6,467 bases of DNA from Candidatus Ratteibacteria bacterium (GTDB lineage Bacteria > Ratteibacteria > UBA8468 > B48-G9 > JAFGKM01), in the NCBI GenBank assembly GCA_028697565.1, contig JAQVEU010000045.1, forward strand, positions 1 to 6,467, written 5' to 3'. The position numbers and the translations under genes are program-made. This document shows positions 4,480-6,467 of this stretch, piece after piece. Below the pieces are notes generated by a model. The model was not told the origin of the DNA. It worked only from the letters and a program-made list of their open reading frames with translations, and did not search any database. Positions within the stretch are counted from its first letter, which is position 1, and every line of letters starts with the position of its first letter.

Positions 4480-6467
4480 CTTCTTTCAGGACACGTTGGC
4501 ACTTGAAGCATATCTCAGGTGCCTGAGGACTGCCAATCTCTGGAAAGTGCACCCAGCACCTCTGGCACCTGCCAAAGGATGTCTTCTCCACCACCACATC
4601 AAATGAACTACCTGAAGAAAGCACCACCTCAGAGACGATAAAAAGTCCTGGTAGTCCCTCAAAAGTATTTAAGAATTCTAATGTTTCTTTTTCTGCCTTT
4701 ATGAGAACCTTCGCCTCAAGCCCACTTCCTATAACTTTTTCTTCCCTCTTTTCCTCTATCCTTTTAAGTAGATACCTTCTTATTTCAAAAAACCTTTCCC
4801 ACCTTTGTAGAAGTTTTGTATCTATCTCTTTTACCTCTGGCCAGTCCTCAAGGAAGACACTTTCCTTTTTCTCCCATTGCAGACACTGGTATGCCTCTTC
4901 CGCTGTAAAGGAAAGCACAGGTGCTATAATTCTTAAAAGCCATAATAGTATGTGATACAGTGCCGTCTGTGCACTTCTTCTTTCCTTAGAGTGTTTCCCA
5001 TAGGTATAAAGGCGGTCCTTCAGGTGGTCAAGATAGAAAGAAGAAAGAGAGACATTGCATAGTCGGTATATCTCCTCATATACCTTATTAAAGGCAAATG
5101 TCTCATAGTAGTCCGTAACATTCTTCACGGTCTCCTTCGTCTTTTCCATTGCCCACCTATCCACCTCCTTCATCTCTGACTCTGAAATCGCATCTTCTGG
5201 TTTGAAGTCATAGAGGTTTCCTAAGAGATACCGCAGGGTGTTGCGAACAGTTCTGTAAGACATTACAATGCCTTTTATAATGCCATCGGATATTCTGATG
5301 TCCTGCTGATAGTTCTCTGCTACTGCCCATATCCTCAAAATCTCCGCACCATACTTTTTAATAATTTCCTGTGGTGTGATAACATTTCCCAATGACTTAC
5401 TCATCTTCCTTCCTTCTGCATCTACTACAAAACCGTGCGTAAGGACTGTTCTATAAGGTGCCTCTTTTTTTATACCACAGGATGTAATAAGGGATGTCTG
5501 GAACCAGCCCCTGTGCTGGTCACTACCTTCAAGATATAGGTCTGCAGGCCAGAAAAGACCATTTTCCTGTTTTAAAACAGCAAGGTGGCTTACCCCTGAA
5601 TCAAACCACACATCCAGTATGTCCTTTTCTTTCCTAAAGTCCTTTCCACCACAGTAAGGACAGGCAAATCCTTCAGGTAAAAGTTCTCTCTCGCTTTTTG
5701 CTAACCATACATCAGAACCATACTGTCTCACAAGTGATTCTACAGAAGATATGGTCTCCTTTGTTATTACTGCCTTACTACATCCATTACAGTAAAACAC
5801 AGGGATAACAACACCCCACAACCGCTGTCTGGATAGACACCAGTCAGGCCTGAGTTTCACCATAGAAGATATCCTGTTTTTCCCTTCAGGTGGGACCCAT
5901 TGCACCTTTTCAATCTCTTCTATCATCGCATCCCTCAGGTTTTTGTGGTCTATCTTTAAGAACCACTGGGTTGTACTTTTGAATATCACAGGACTTTTAC
6001 ATCTCCAGCAGTGTGGATATGAGTGGACGAGCTCTTCCTGGTAAAAAAGTGCACCCTTTTTGTCAAGTGCCTCTATGATATACCTATCTGCATCAAACAC
6101 CCTCATCCCTGCAAATTGTTTCACCTCTTCAGTAAATCTCCCCTTTTCATCCACAGGGGAAAGAATATCAAGGTTGTTTTTAAGTCCTGCATAGTAGTCA
6201 TCTTCTCCATGTCCAGGTGCGATGTGTACACAGCCAGTACCTTCTTCTGAAGAAACAAAATCTGCCAGTATAATACGGGAGACCCTTTCCACAAGGGGAT
6301 TGGAGTATTTAGTGTCTTCTAACTCTGTACCTTTGAACTTTTTTATAACCACAGGTACTATTCCCTTTTTTGTCATCACATCCCCGAGGCGGCCTTCTGC
6401 GAGGATGTATCTTTCACCACCAACATCCACTAAAAGATAGTCAAAGTCAGGGTGGACAGCAATACCG
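4463..6467 (-). CDS. ileS: Isoleucyl-tRNA synthetase, 3' part (N-terminus beyond the window)
   Basis: This class I synthetase charges tRNA-Ile with isoleucine and edits misloaded valine. The frame is open to the right edge: residues preceding the GTG at 6430 read GIAVHPDFDYLL, a conserved editing-domain motif, so that GTG is not the start. About 667 residues are visible (G of that motif as residue 1), roughly three quarters of a typical ~900-residue enzyme; the HIGH motif is outside. Seen in order are the CP1 editing block GHGEDDY (85-91), a CxxC...CxxC zinc ribbon (226, 229, 269, 272), DVWFDSG (285-291), GSDQHRGW (314-321) and KMSKS (354-358, bases 5407-5393). The anticodon-binding helical region follows, ending in a C-terminal zinc cluster (C634, C637, C653, C656) typical of bacterial IleRS. 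Its end overlaps the NYN gene by 17 bases. Confidence 0.97.
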   Translation of the reverse strand, partial: GIAVHPDFDYLLVDVGGERYILAEGRLGDVMTKKGIVPVVIKKFKGTELEDTKYSNPLVERVSRIILADFVSSEEGTGCVHIAPGHGEDDYYAGLKNNLDILSPVDEKGRFTEEVKQFAGMRVFDADRYIIEALDKKGALFYQEELVHSYPHCWRCKSPVIFKSTTQWFLKIDHKNLRDAMIEEIEKVQWVPPEGKNRISSMVKLRPDWCLSRQRLWGVVIPVFYCNGCSKAVITKETISSVESLVRQYGSDVWLAKSERELLPEGFACPYCGGKDFRKEKDILDVWFDSGVSHLAVLKQENGLFWPADLYLEGSDQHRGWFQTSLITSCGIKKEAPYRTVLTHGFVVDAEGRKMSKSLGNVITPQEIIKKYGAEILRIWAVAENYQQDIRISDGIIKGIVMSYRTVRNTLRYLLGNLYDFKPEDAISESEMKEVDRWAMEKTKETVKNVTDYYETFAFNKVYEEIYRLCNVSLSSFYLDHLKDRLYTYGKHSKERRSAQTALYHILLWLLRIIAPVLSFTAEEAYQCLQWEKKESVFLEDWPEVKEIDTKLLQRWERFFEIRRYLLKRIEEKREEKVIGSGLEAKVLIKAEKETLEFLNTFEGLPGLFIVSEVVLSSGSSFDVVVEKTSFGRCQRCWVHFPEIGSPQAPEICFKCQRVLKEDGIHN

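Noticed and set aside
6428..6430. GTG at 6430 as the start of ileS
   Set aside because: The frame stays open to the window edge and encodes the conserved editing motif GIAVHPDFDY upstream of it, so the gene continues outside the window.

Overview
The window looks like a stretch of chromosome from an uncultivated, probably anaerobic bacterium. The bacterial signs are Shine-Dalgarno-led genes, a non-mevalonate isoprenoid gene (ispF), a bacterial isoleucyl-tRNA synthetase with a C-terminal zinc cluster, and TATAAT promoters. Rubrerythrin points to anaerobic or microaerophilic life. A translin-family gene, commoner in archaea and eukaryotes, and C-rich intergenic palindromes suggest a candidate phylum (something like Omnitrophota is possible). 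That placement is a guess from general impression, not a phylogenetic result.

Layout. Positions 1-364 hold no gene. They contain a cluster of C-rich/G-rich palindromes (1-310) followed by a 7-base tandem repeat (327-371) that runs into the ispF stop codon. Positions 365-2398 are read on the minus strand in the order tRNA-Cys(GCA), a DUF4380 / galactose-mutarotase-like protein, rubrerythrin, ispF. The spacing is tight (21 nt, 22 nt, then a TAATG stop/start overlap), so a single transcript from the promoter upstream of the tRNA is plausible, perhaps with an extra promoter before rubrerythrin. A 138-bp divergent intergenic region then separates this set from htpX (plus strand), an integral-membrane zinc protease. 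Positions 3382-6467 are read on the minus strand in the order ileS (5' part beyond the right edge), a YacP/Rae1-like NYN-domain nuclease, and a translin-family protein. The translin gene converges on htpX with a 4-nt overlap of stop codons.

How the genes fit together. The left operon mixes a tRNA, a probable carbohydrate-associated protein, peroxide defence and isoprenoid synthesis, with no evident shared pathway. The right operon is more coherent: a tRNA synthetase is followed by two proteins whose relatives act on RNA. The NYN protein has a PIN-like acidic active site. The translin protein keeps an acidic residue pattern resembling the catalytic subunit (Trax) of the C3PO ribonuclease. This synthetase-NYN-translin cassette is the most interesting item in the window. 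No phage, insertion sequence, CRISPR array or defence island is visible.
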